64,000 nucleotides of DNA from Muribaculaceae bacterium (GTDB lineage Bacteria > Bacteroidota > Bacteroidia > Bacteroidales > Muribaculaceae), in NCBI GenBank assembly GCA_022509185.1, contig JAFLTS010000009.1, forward strand, positions 29,176-93,175, in the 5' to 3' direction. The notes under the pieces are model-generated. The model saw only the letters and a list, made by a program, of their open reading frames with translations. It was not told the DNA's origin and ran no database searches. Shown in pieces: positions 27,165 to 36,397 of the stretch. Made by a program: the position numbers and the translations under genes. Each line of letters opens with the position of its first letter. Within the stretch, counting starts at the first letter, position 1.

Positions 27165-29360
27165 ATGAAATTAATATTTAAAATATTAATATATAATTTA
27201 GCAATCCTGATAGTAACAGGAGTCCTGTCATCTTGCAGCGATGAAAAACTTGAGCCCGGTTCTTCTTTAGGAATGAATAATCCTGAAGGGGATCCTGAGA
27301 TGGTTTGTATACCTTTATCTCTATCTTTTGATGTTACAGTTTCTTCACGTGAAGGAGGGACCGATCCTCGAACGAACTTTGAAGAATTTACTGACGGTGA
27401 TGAACATATCATAGATTTTGATATGGAGAACGAATGCTATGCCCTTATTTTTGATAATAATTGGAAAGCAAGATATATTCAACCGGTTTATCCCAACACT
27501 CAATTGGGAGAGGGTAGTAAAATAAACGGGTCTTATACAGAGTTTACAGTCCCGGTTGTTACCTATGTACCTAAGGCGGATATACATTATGATGAAGATA
27601 CAGGAAAGTCTGATCTGATGTATATTATGGTAGTTTTAAACGGTGGTAAAATTTATAATAAATTAAAGACAGAGTTCGATAAATTAAAGGATGATACTTC
27701 AGCCGGTAAAAAAATTATTGGCCTTACCTGGAATGATGAAAATGATGGAGAGGGAACGATCGGGTATAATTCCTATGGTCATTTCACAATGACCAATTCA
27801 GCCTATTACAATAGTAAAGGGGAATTACAGACAGCAACGCCGATAACAGGGAAAATTTATCCGAGCGTTAAAGCTTATATGGAGGATCAGAACAGACAGC
27901 CTTCCGCTTCAGTTTATGTGGAACGTATGGTAGCTAAATTCTCTCAACCCACCTTCTCCACAGACGTGATAGGTTCAGACAAGGTATTCCGTCCTGACCA
28001 GAATTCACTTGCCATGTTTATCTATTCCTGGGAAGGGGATACATATAAACGTGAACAACGTAACTGGCGTATACATCTTCTAGGGTGGACCATAAACGGA
28101 ACAGAGACGAAAAATTTTATTTTTAAAAATGTCCCTGAATTAGTAAATTACAACATAAATGTATGGTGGAACGATGTCGAGCACTTCAGAACTTATTGGA
28201 GTGTGGATCCGCATTATTCTTCCGGAGATGATTTTTATCCCTGGCAGACAAGAAAAGCGGCAGATTATTCTTACCCGATATCTCTGGAGTTCGGAGCAAG
28301 AAATAATAAAACAGCCGTGCTTCAATATAAAAGTTTTAATGAGGTATATTGGCCGGATGATGATCTTTATACAGCTGAAAATACCTTTGATCCGAATGGG
28401 ACTTGGTACGACAGCCAGATTAAAGAAAACGGAAGCGATACTTACACTACCAATCTGAATTATCTTGACGGTCGGTCATCTTTGCTCGCTGCCAACCATC
28501 TATTGGTAACTGCAGAATTATATATCCAGGGAGAGCAAGATGAAAATTTCAACTATATCAATGAGTTCGGGAAAGTAAAGGATCTCTATGGTGATCGTGT
28601 GCAAAGATATTACAAGGAGGAACGTGACTGGATCAAAATGTTTGTGAAGGATTTTAACGATGCACTTGAGGGTCAGGAACGAATGAGTTTCTATGAATAT
28701 GACTGGGATAAAGAGGGAATTTCTTATTCTGAACGATTTATAGCGATACCAACAGGCTCGTGCAGGTTATATTATGATGGAAAGTTGTTGACTAATGATC
28801 TGATAGACCAAATCTTCGACCGCAAACAGAATCTGGATGAGGAAGGCCATCTTTTAACAGGAGATCCTTACAAGGCTAATGTGAGAGGTGGAGACGGACG
28901 CCTCATTCCATGGCTTGAACCCGGACTATTAGGAGATGGAGGGGCCGAGGGTTTGACTGTAAAAAGATTGACCGAAAATGACAGATATGAGGAGCTTACC
29001 TATTATGTTGATGGTAACTCTAATAACACAAATAATAATTGGACACCCAATAAATATAAATCCCTATTTTACGAGTGGTTCGGTCCCATTGACCATTTCA
29101 AGGAGGGAAAGATGTATTATGCCGGAGAGATAAAACATCATAACGGCGACGAAACAACCAACAATATAAATTATTACGGAACCGTAAGAAACCATTGGTA
29201 TCGTTTTAATATAGAGTCTATTAACTCTCCGGGAATCCCTGTTGACGACTTAACCCAAAAGATTATACCTGACAAGCATGCTACCAAAGACCAGATAAGT
29301 GTTTATACAGATATTATCGACTGGCATCCTAAAGAGACTGAAGTTGACTTCACACAATAA
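27165..29360 (+). CDS. Fimbrillin-like lipoprotein A' (paralogue of A)
   Basis: 731 residues; lipobox LSSC (C24); candidate Arg processing site VTVSSREGG (R62). It shares with the first gene the order of segments: an acidic N-terminal strand region, VERMVAKFSQPTF, the lines VNYNINVWWNDVEHFRTYW and WRIHLLGWTINGT, LAANHLLVTAELYIQ, and the Mfa1-type end VRNHWYRFNIESINSPGIPV ... YTDIIDWHPKETEVDF. Hence a second large Mfa1-type pilin. It follows gene B by 18 bp. Low GC and codon use like its neighbours, so the duplication is probably not recent. Confidence 0.8.
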   Translation: MKLIFKILIYNLAILIVTGVLSSCSDEKLEPGSSLGMNNPEGDPEMVCIPLSLSFDVTVSSREGGTDPRTNFEEFTDGDEHIIDFDMENECYALIFDNNWKARYIQPVYPNTQLGEGSKINGSYTEFTVPVVTYVPKADIHYDEDTGKSDLMYIMVVLNGGKIYNKLKTEFDKLKDDTSAGKKIIGLTWNDENDGEGTIGYNSYGHFTMTNSAYYNSKGELQTATPITGKIYPSVKAYMEDQNRQPSASVYVERMVAKFSQPTFSTDVIGSDKVFRPDQNSLAMFIYSWEGDTYKREQRNWRIHLLGWTINGTETKNFIFKNVPELVNYNINVWWNDVEHFRTYWSVDPHYSSGDDFYPWQTRKAADYSYPISLEFGARNNKTAVLQYKSFNEVYWPDDDLYTAENTFDPNGTWYDSQIKENGSDTYTTNLNYLDGRSSLLAANHLLVTAELYIQGEQDENFNYINEFGKVKDLYGDRVQRYYKEERDWIKMFVKDFNDALEGQERMSFYEYDWDKEGISYSERFIAIPTGSCRLYYDGKLLTNDLIDQIFDRKQNLDEEGHLLTGDPYKANVRGGDGRLIPWLEPGLLGDGGAEGLTVKRLTENDRYEELTYYVDGNSNNTNNNWTPNKYKSLFYEWFGPIDHFKEGKMYYAGEIKHHNGDETTNNINYYGTVRNHWYRFNIESINSPGIPVDDLTQKIIPDKHATKDQISVYTDIIDWHPKETEVDFTQ

Positions 29361-29375
29361 ACCTGTTTCTCCTCT

Positions 29376-31349
29376 ATGCAAATTAAAATACTCAAATATA
29401 TTTTATTTACCCTGATCCCACTCACTTCCTTCCTGTGTTCATGTACGGATGAAGAGATTACACCTACACCGTCAGGGGCTACGGAAACAGACCCGAATAT
29501 TCCACAGGAGATTCTCAACGGATATTCCGTAAGTTTCAACTTTGACTTGGGACCTATGGGAGGTTCTTCCAACGACCTTACCCGTGCAGAACTCGTTACC
29601 ACTAATCCGTATCTAAGGGAAATAGAGAATTTTATTGATCTTGAGAAAATCCGTATACTTTTTTTCGTTTGTATACCCGATGAAAATAATCCGGAACCGG
29701 AATATAATGCTGAGAATCCGGCAGCCTTTAAAAAACATAGGACCACGGATTATTTTTTGTTTGAATCTAAGAGCCGTTGGGTTTCGCAATTATCTGATGA
29801 TCAGTCAACACAGGCAAGCTATCAGGTGACAGCTCCGGTATTTACATACGGAAACAATGATGAATACGATTGGGAATCGGTGAGATATGCACTTGAAAAC
29901 TACAATTTTAAGATAGCGATATTAGCAAACCGACCCGACTATGTGAACTTCGGGGATTTTGACAGTAAATTCGGCGGCAAGATAGTGGAATTCACCACTG
30001 ACCGAGGTCCTAACTGGGGACCTGAGGATGGCTGGAAAAAACCGGAAAGACTTGGCACAAAGAAAGATGGAACACGGGAAACCAATGAAGAGAAGCCTAC
30101 AATCAACGGCTTGCATCATTGCCAGTGGGATGCTGTTTATTCTTCAAAAAACAACGGTTATAACGACGCTCATGATGGCAGCGGAGTTTATAGTTTTATA
30201 ATGGGAAATCCTAAACCTACGGAAAATAAGCCTCTTAAAATACCGGAAGGAGTAGGAGACACTAATATGATGGGTGCCCTTTCATATTGGACAGAAAAAA
30301 AACCGGACGGTAAGGGAGGGTATGTAAAGGATTATTTTGATGCAACCAAGGATGCCAATTATTATATACATCCAAGTAAAATCAAAGGGATCCCTATGTA
30401 TGGCGTTCAGAAATTCGTTAAGATAGGAACAGCCTGGAGTCCCGGTTCTCCTTTCAATGTATCTAATCAATCAGGTTATACGGGAGATAATATACATCTG
30501 TTAAGATCAGTTGTGAAATTGGAACTGAAGATACCGAGAAGAATGACAATCAACAACCGGTCGGTAAAAATAGAAATCACACACCCACATCTCCAATATT
30601 CCAATGTAATGGCAAGATGTGAACCTTTAGATGTAGAAACACCTACCGAACTGATTTGGTCGGATGATGAAAACGGTTGCGAATGGCAGTATCTGTATAA
30701 ATACGGTCCTATAATCAATGGATTAAAAAACAGTCCTACAGCTAAAGATTTTTCAGACAGAATGGCCTGGTTTTATCGGGCCTGGGAAGATTGGTGGAAT
30801 TTCAGTGATAAATACCAAAAAGGTGATGCTGTCTTTACAGATGCAAGTAGTGCAAAAGGGATAGGTTCAGATCAATTTCCGCATATTTATAATCCTGTGA
30901 TTCAAAGAAACGGTAACGCCTGCATCGAAGATTGTCAACTTACTGAAGACCAAACTTATTGGTACTATGTGGTCTATACAGGAGAAAGAAACATAAACGA
31001 TCCTTCGAAATTCGATAAATTCGACCCTTCTACAGCAGAGGTAGCCTTTTTCACTTTCTTTGCCTCTATTGATGGCGGTAGTCCGGTACAATATGTGGTG
31101 GCTCTTACCGACTATACAAAAAATACACTGCTCACGGATATGAAGAAGCCGGGGGTTAAAAATATGAAAGATTACCTATCCCCGATGGCAACAAACTTAG
31201 TTCAGGATAACTGGAACTGGCCGTTACTGAGAAACCATGTATATACATTTACAGTAACAAAGTTCGGAAATTATGCCGATCATGCAGGAATCGACGTGAA
31301 AGTTGTGTCAACGGAAAACCGTACGGCGCCTACTTTGATTTATGAATAG
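29376..31349 (+). CDS. Fimbrillin-like lipoprotein B' (paralogue of B)
   Basis: 657 residues with a lipoprotein signal ending SFLCSC (acylated Cys probably C23) and candidate Arg site NDLTRAEL (R70). It then has YLREIENFIDLEKIRILFFV, aligning with the same region of gene B. Shared core motifs are IPMYGVQKFVKIGTAWSPGS, LLRSVVKLELKIPRRM, EPLDVETPTELIW, FPHIYNPVI and the C-terminal LLRNHVYTFTVTKFG with VKVVSTENR. It lacks the inserted beta-sandwich domain of gene B. It begins 16 bp after gene A', continuing an alternating pair arrangement. Probable pilus subunit; exact position in the fibre cannot be told from sequence. Confidence 0.78.
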   Translation: MQIKILKYILFTLIPLTSFLCSCTDEEITPTPSGATETDPNIPQEILNGYSVSFNFDLGPMGGSSNDLTRAELVTTNPYLREIENFIDLEKIRILFFVCIPDENNPEPEYNAENPAAFKKHRTTDYFLFESKSRWVSQLSDDQSTQASYQVTAPVFTYGNNDEYDWESVRYALENYNFKIAILANRPDYVNFGDFDSKFGGKIVEFTTDRGPNWGPEDGWKKPERLGTKKDGTRETNEEKPTINGLHHCQWDAVYSSKNNGYNDAHDGSGVYSFIMGNPKPTENKPLKIPEGVGDTNMMGALSYWTEKKPDGKGGYVKDYFDATKDANYYIHPSKIKGIPMYGVQKFVKIGTAWSPGSPFNVSNQSGYTGDNIHLLRSVVKLELKIPRRMTINNRSVKIEITHPHLQYSNVMARCEPLDVETPTELIWSDDENGCEWQYLYKYGPIINGLKNSPTAKDFSDRMAWFYRAWEDWWNFSDKYQKGDAVFTDASSAKGIGSDQFPHIYNPVIQRNGNACIEDCQLTEDQTYWYYVVYTGERNINDPSKFDKFDPSTAEVAFFTFFASIDGGSPVQYVVALTDYTKNTLLTDMKKPGVKNMKDYLSPMATNLVQDNWNWPLLRNHVYTFTVTKFGNYADHAGIDVKVVSTENRTAPTLIYE

Positions 31350-31376
31350 ATCCTTTAGAATTATAGAAAAGCTGAC

Positions 31377-34300
31377 ATGAAATTTGTTTTCAAGATATAT
31401 ATTACCTTAATTTCTGTATTTCTGCTTTCATCATGTGCTGATGATCTGTTGAAATACGGAAACGAGGGAACAGGCAACGGTTCAGGTAATTCCGAATCAG
31501 AATATGCCTTCGCACTCAAGATTGATGATTGCGCACTACGGACACGCGACGTAAATTTCCAGGAAGGAGCCTCTTTGCGACTTAATAAGGTTTGGCTCGG
31601 GGTGTTTGATATAGAGACCGGTACATGTGTTTCTAACAATACTTTCTCCATGGACTATGTGCCGATCACTTCCGGACAATATAGGACCGGGGTTGTGAGG
31701 GTTGACCTGAAAGATCCGGCTGCGGCATACGAAAATGATGAGTTTATTATGGTATGCGTAGCCAACTATAATAATGTACTCGTAGGAAATTTAGAAGCGG
31801 AAATGAACGGAGATCCGAATGATGAGGATTTCCGGACTTTAGAATATCAGCTGGATCATGTAACAAACTGGAAACAATTTAACGGATTAAGTATAGATGC
31901 TGCCACGGCTTATGAAGCTCCCCATAATACAGATACACCGGTTTTGGCAGGTTTTTTGAATGACAATGATTATTACGGCGATATATCCGGAACCACTGTA
32001 ACAGACCAGCCTCATGTAAAGATTGATCAATTCAAGGAGGGTAACGGGGTAAACCTTTCTCCGCTCAATCTTGTGAATTCTTTGAAATTTAAATTCAAAA
32101 GAGAATCTCATACTGATGAAAATAATGTCACCAAGCAAGTAGGAGTATATTATAATGAGGGGTCCGGGAAATCGATCAATGAAAGCATGGCTATCTTTAT
32201 GCGAAGATTGGTAGCGAACATAAATGTTAATATTACACTTGATAATCCCAATTTGCAATTGTCTGATGTATCCTACCGCAGAATTAATATACCGAATTCC
32301 GTATATATTATTGAAAGGAAAACAACAGATTGTGAAGTTAATGCCAACACCGGAGCAGTTACAAAGAAAGGAAATTTTCCTACTGTAAAAGAAAATTCGC
32401 CCAATTACGCCGATAAAAATCCGACAACAGGGTATTCTTCAGATCCGGAAGACGGATGGATTAAAACAGCAAATCCCTATCATTTCTCATTCCAGCATTT
32501 CGCCAACAAACATTGGGCAGCTTTTCCACAGGATTACATTAGCGAAAAGGGAAATATAAAGGATGACCAAGGTGAGATAGGACGTGAGGATCTGAATTCC
32601 AACAAGGCCTTCACAGCTCTGGTCGGAAGAAAAGGCACTACGGAAGCTTTTAATAATTATGCCTCATATTTTATAATCAAGATGCACCTTATAGACAAAT
32701 CCACGGGGCGAGCACTTGAAGCGGAATACACAATTCATGAAGGGAACACTTCAGATGAATTGGGTGTCAGCACGGGCTATAATTCTGATGGAACCCCCAA
32801 AGGGAATCCATGGGATTTTGTCACGGCCCGTAATATCAATTACACATATAATGTAGTGGTCAGAGGTGTAAACAGTATCTATCATAATGTTGAAAAAGAT
32901 GGTCATTTTAGCGGCCAAGGGGGAAGGGTATGGAAGATTGTCTATGCCAATGATCCAAGAGATAATAAAGGAAACCCTATAGAGAATGATGAACATAAAT
33001 GTTATTATGATGGAGATACGGGAAGTTTTATAAATGCAATTGATTATACAGGTGGAACTTTCGCAAAGGCTATTCAAATAAATTGCAAGAATCCGGATAT
33101 TGCATTCCGGTTATATGGATATAATACAGATCCAACCGATGAATCAGCCCGGCATATAGAAGGTTATAATTATAATTTCACGGAGGATTCTTTTGCTTAT
33201 CTGAACACAATATGGCCCCCTTCTGTGACAGGCTTCAGCCACTATTTTAAAGATTATCAATCTCTGGTGGACGAAGAGAATGATGAAAAAATACCTCAAT
33301 GTCTTAGAGCTGGTTTGAAAATAATTGAAGAAGGAACATCAGAAGAAATGGATATTATTCGGTTCGTGGAAAGAATAAATGACTTGAAGAGAGAGGCTGC
33401 CGGTAATGATCTTATAAAAAATTTTTCAATAAAAGTTAATCAGACTGATATTAGCGGAAATTTCCCGGAATCTGAAGTAAATAATTATGTAAGGGCAATT
33501 TTTATAGCTGACCGTAACGGAGTTTATGATGAAGACGGATGCAGCCGGCTCGTAACTATCTTTGCGGCAGCCCAATATCCTCAATATTTTAAGACTTTTA
33601 ATGCCGTACCCGTTTATTCAACCGAACAGTACGAAGACTGGAGAACTGTTTGGAACAAAAATTATACCACATTGACAGATTATAATCATAGGATACATTA
33701 TGCCCGTTCATTCACTAATGATCTGGATCAGACCTGGAGAGGTAATATCAACGGTATAGTAAATCTTGCATACCGTATTACCGATAATCTCAATATAACT
33801 ACTTATAAGATAGAGGTATTGGATGAAGGCGGAAATGTGAAAAAAACACAGATATATGAAGAGGAAAATCTTGTAAAACGAGATAATTATTTCTTGTTCC
33901 CCTTAATAACTTCCGGTTTGTCAGCAGGCACCTACGATGTAAGGATATCATTAGATGAGGAATCTGTGCCTGTGGAAGTGACATCCGGGAATGTACCTAT
34001 AACAGTTTCAAAAAAGTTAGTGCTTGGAGAACAATCATGGAATTTCTCAGATTCCTTCTGGAAGAATAATTTTATCTACACATCTAATGATTTACGTTCA
34101 AGTATTTTTGGAGTGTCAGGAGATATAATTAAACATGGAGGAAAGGATTATTCTAAAGAAAAGAATTTCTTTATAGAATATTACGGTCTGGAATTGGGAG
34201 TATTTGAATTATCATCCCCGTCACCATTTATAGCCACCGGAGGATATCTTTATACCATTGCGGATTATTATCCCAATAATACGGATTCGGATTTACCGAA

Positions 34301-34655
34301 TGATAATCCGGATTATAGAAATCAGCCGACACAAGGAAATTCTTTCCGATTGAAATTTACAACTAGCATGACAGGTTCAATCAAGATAGATATGAAAAAT
34401 TCAAATACAAATGCAAATACAAAGAAATTCACTATCTATCTGGGAGAAAACCTTTTGGGACAGACATTCGGCTTACCGGCCGGTGCGACATACAACAGCG
34501 CATCCAATACTTATACCTATACCCCTTATCCCGGAACCCAAACTCTTCTCTCTTTCCCGGTCATATCAAGGGATCTACAGGAGCCCCATGGTAATGAGAT
34601 AATTATCGGGGTTGTGAAGGATGTGGGATTCTTCTATAAAGTTTACTTTGAGTAG
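31377..34655 (+). CDS. Large fimbrillin-type lipoprotein C, candidate tip adhesin
   Basis: Largest protein of the cluster, 1092 residues, with lipobox LSSC (C20) and candidate Arg site CALRTRDV (R55, R57). The N-terminal half (LRLNKVWLGVFDIETG, SMAIFMRRLVANINVNITL, ARNINYTYNVVVRGVNSI) resembles Bacteroidales fimbrillin/DUF4906-type proteins. The remainder is divergent. Residues about 890-1092 contain a beta-sandwich like the insertion in gene B (GSIKIDMKNSNTNANTKKFT ... NEIIIGVVKDVGFFYKVYFE). Its last position, size and C-terminal binding-like domain suggest a tip adhesin, in line with known pilus operons where accessory or tip genes follow the stalk genes. This is inference. Confidence 0.7.
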   Translation: MKFVFKIYITLISVFLLSSCADDLLKYGNEGTGNGSGNSESEYAFALKIDDCALRTRDVNFQEGASLRLNKVWLGVFDIETGTCVSNNTFSMDYVPITSGQYRTGVVRVDLKDPAAAYENDEFIMVCVANYNNVLVGNLEAEMNGDPNDEDFRTLEYQLDHVTNWKQFNGLSIDAATAYEAPHNTDTPVLAGFLNDNDYYGDISGTTVTDQPHVKIDQFKEGNGVNLSPLNLVNSLKFKFKRESHTDENNVTKQVGVYYNEGSGKSINESMAIFMRRLVANINVNITLDNPNLQLSDVSYRRINIPNSVYIIERKTTDCEVNANTGAVTKKGNFPTVKENSPNYADKNPTTGYSSDPEDGWIKTANPYHFSFQHFANKHWAAFPQDYISEKGNIKDDQGEIGREDLNSNKAFTALVGRKGTTEAFNNYASYFIIKMHLIDKSTGRALEAEYTIHEGNTSDELGVSTGYNSDGTPKGNPWDFVTARNINYTYNVVVRGVNSIYHNVEKDGHFSGQGGRVWKIVYANDPRDNKGNPIENDEHKCYYDGDTGSFINAIDYTGGTFAKAIQINCKNPDIAFRLYGYNTDPTDESARHIEGYNYNFTEDSFAYLNTIWPPSVTGFSHYFKDYQSLVDEENDEKIPQCLRAGLKIIEEGTSEEMDIIRFVERINDLKREAAGNDLIKNFSIKVNQTDISGNFPESEVNNYVRAIFIADRNGVYDEDGCSRLVTIFAAAQYPQYFKTFNAVPVYSTEQYEDWRTVWNKNYTTLTDYNHRIHYARSFTNDLDQTWRGNINGIVNLAYRITDNLNITTYKIEVLDEGGNVKKTQIYEEENLVKRDNYFLFPLITSGLSAGTYDVRISLDEESVPVEVTSGNVPITVSKKLVLGEQSWNFSDSFWKNNFIYTSNDLRSSIFGVSGDIIKHGGKDYSKEKNFFIEYYGLELGVFELSSPSPFIATGGYLYTIADYYPNNTDSDLPNDNPDYRNQPTQGNSFRLKFTTSMTGSIKIDMKNSNTNANTKKFTIYLGENLLGQTFGLPAGATYNSASNTYTYTPYPGTQTLLSFPVISRDLQEPHGNEIIIGVVKDVGFFYKVYFE

Positions 34656-34720
34656 TAAGAGCACGGAGTATAGAGCTAGGAGCATAGAGCAAAGACCACA
34701 GTGCACAGTGCACAGATTAT
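34656..34720. repeat. Degenerate GAGCA/CAGTGCA repeat tract after the pilus operon
   Basis: From 34658 the bases GAGCACGGAGTATAGAGC, then TAGGAGCATAGAGCAAAG, form degenerate repeats of (ta)GAGCa. They are followed by CACAGTGCACAGTGCACAG (34697-34715), two and a half copies of CAGTGCA. No clear terminator is seen here. Confidence 0.5.
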
Positions 34721-34795
34721 AATATGACTTATTAGTGTTAAAGGATAGGATTGTAAAAAAAGAGGAAGAAATTACGGATTATTAAAAGTTTTGTG

Positions 34796-34803
34796 TAATT
34801 TTG
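34796..34803 (+). promoter_or_regulatory. -7 box of the small membrane protein gene
   Basis: TAATTTTG, a full match to TAnnTTTG, 46 bp before the ATG at 34850. Confidence 0.5.
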
Positions 34804-34849
34804 TTGATTGGAAAACCTATCGACAGAAACTAATAAAACACACAGATAT

Positions 34850-35116
34850 ATGGCTGACAACGACAACATGAATCAAGATCCCAACCAGGATCCGTTTGCA
34901 CATCCCATCAAGAGAAATAACTGGTGGCTTTATATTTTCGGCGGTATGGTGATTGCCGGAATCATAATATGGTTCTTCATCGACTGGTCGTATAAGGATA
35001 GAAACCGTGAGCCGGCTCCTGTGGAGGAGGTTACCGAGATACCGGCCCAGGATCAGAACCAGGAGGAAACACTTCCTACAGTTACAGTTGAAGGGGAAGA
35101 AGGCGGCCAGGAATAA
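34850..35116 (+). CDS. Small single-span membrane protein with acidic tail
   Basis: 88-residue protein (ATG 34850, MADNDNMNQDPNQDPF). It has a hydrophilic Asn/Asp/Gln/Pro N-terminus, a basic-aromatic flank KRNNWW, one transmembrane helix (LYIFGGMVIAGIIIWFFIDW, about 33-52), then an Arg/Lys patch and an acidic Glu/Pro tail. The charge pattern (KR before, YKDRNR after) gives no firm topology. I do not recognise the family. An upstream non-ATG start would overlap the promoter region, so it is rejected. It has its own promoter and a hairpin downstream. Confidence 0.7.
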   Translation: MADNDNMNQDPNQDPFAHPIKRNNWWLYIFGGMVIAGIIIWFFIDWSYKDRNREPAPVEEVTEIPAQDQNQEETLPTVTVEGEEGGQE

Positions 35117-35137
35117 ATAAAGGAATAAGAAAAAAGA

Positions 35138-35161
35138 CAGGGAGCTTTATAAGGCTCCCTG
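35138..35161 (-). terminator. Bidirectional terminator overlapping the end of the DUF4294 gene
   Basis: CAGGGAGC (35138-35145) pairs with GCTCCCTG (35154-35161). On the minus strand it is followed by TCTTTTTT, and the plus strand has a weaker T-rich tail. The stop codon of the minus-strand gene (35147-35149) lies in the loop. Confidence 0.8.
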
Positions 35162-35794
35162 TTCTATTAATGTGGCAATCCGGTCGATAATAGCATCCTC
35201 ATCATTTTTATCCGGCTTAAATCCCGACTTCATGTTCATTCCGAAGAAACGGCCGAAAGTTTGCCAGAAACCGGCTCTGAAAGAACCTAAAAATGCTTTC
35301 ACAATGCTATATGAACTTTGATCTGTCTCCCGGTTAATAAGTTTCAGCAAAATCTTTCCCTGACCTTTGGTCATGTTTTTAACCACCGGTTTATATTGTT
35401 CGAAAATATCTTTTTCTAACTGTTTGAGATGTTTCTCCCTTTGTTTTTTATCCGGTATAGTCTGAATATATTCATAGGTCTCACAAAGTGTGGAGAAGGC
35501 CAGTTTTGCATAAGGCAGAGTTTTCCTTACATCCCTCACGGTTCGCCAATAGAATTCTTCCTGCTTTTTATTTTTGAATTTCATCGGAGGATAAACAACC
35601 ACATCCTTGATGATAGTCATCCTTACGGTATCGCCATATTCATCCACAAAGCGGTAGAAACCTGTATAAGCCTTAACAGTTACTTTAGGATTCTGGGGTA
35701 GGGAAGAGATATCGACTTTTTCTGCATGAAGAGCCCCGGACCAAGATATGGCCATGAACAAAACAAGCGCTGATATTCTTATTAATTTCCGCAT
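35147..35794 (-). CDS. DUF4294 domain protein, exported
   Basis: 215-residue Bacteroidetes protein with a signal peptide (MRKLIRISALVLFMAISWSG, cleaved about residue 24) and then the DUF4294 region: GDTVRMTIIKDVVVYPP, FYWRTVRDVRKTLPYAKLA and VKNMTKGQGKILLKLINRET. The basic helical C-terminal part (FRAGFWQTFGRFFGMNMK) is typical. Function is unknown; location is probably the periplasm. It closes the dapB-lepB-WbqC group on the minus strand, 27 bp after the WbqC-like gene. Its final codons form half of the terminator stem. Confidence 0.85.
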   Translation of the reverse strand: MRKLIRISALVLFMAISWSGALHAEKVDISSLPQNPKVTVKAYTGFYRFVDEYGDTVRMTIIKDVVVYPPMKFKNKKQEEFYWRTVRDVRKTLPYAKLAFSTLCETYEYIQTIPDKKQREKHLKQLEKDIFEQYKPVVKNMTKGQGKILLKLINRETDQSSYSIVKAFLGSFRAGFWQTFGRFFGMNMKSGFKPDKNDEDAIIDRIATLIEQGAL

Positions 35795-35821
35795 CTGTTA
35801 TGAAAAAACCGGACCTCCCAA

Positions 35822-36397
35822 TTATTCCTTAATCATTGCCAACAGACCTAATAAAGTTTCTCTGCCAAATTCAGCAAGGGGATAAAGCAGTGAAATTTCG
35901 GGTTTAATTTTATTAGCAATCTCCTTTCCCCTTTCTGTCAGGATATCATTATTCTCCTTTAGTTGTGAAGGTGTGATTTCACCTAATAAAAACGAGATCA
36001 AGACCTTGAATATTGCTAAATTAAATTCTTCAAGCAAGTCTAATTTCTTGTCTTGATATACCATTCTCAGCGGCATCTCTAGGTGTCGGTAAAAGGGTTT
36101 CTTGCCTAAGGAGGCTTCTAAAGCTCCCATATGGACACGTCTCCAGTTGCCATGTTCTGAAAGCCTGAGATCATCGTAAAGGTTTCTGAGTTTACGACCT
36201 CCTCCTTCCAATGCCATTGACAAAACTAAAGGCTCTCCTTTAGAATCCTGAATCCGATAGCGTGAATAATCCCTTAAGGATGACAGCGTTTTGTTGGCTT
36301 CTGTTATTGCTTTCCCTGAATCTCCCTGTTCGATGAATGATTTAAAGAAAGCTGTGAACCAGGTTACATCCGGTGCGACAGGGGGTAAAGTCACCAT
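35822..36397 (-). CDS. WbqC-like family protein
   Basis: 191 residues. The pattern DYSRYRIQDSKGEPLVLSMALEGGG ... NWRRVHMGALEASLGKKPFYRHLE resembles WbqC-like proteins (PF08889), in which an N/YRC-x-I segment is followed by a W-x-x-x-H motif and a K/G-x-x-PFY motif. Some members sit in O-antigen clusters, but the biochemical role is unclear. The N-terminus is a little shorter than in many members. Its ATG overlaps the lepB stop by 7 bp, so the two are probably co-translated, an arrangement common in Bacteroidales. Confidence 0.65.
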   Translation of the reverse strand: MVTLPPVAPDVTWFTAFFKSFIEQGDSGKAITEANKTLSSLRDYSRYRIQDSKGEPLVLSMALEGGGRKLRNLYDDLRLSEHGNWRRVHMGALEASLGKKPFYRHLEMPLRMVYQDKKLDLLEEFNLAIFKVLISFLLGEITPSQLKENNDILTERGKEIANKIKPEISLLYPLAEFGRETLLGLLAMIKE

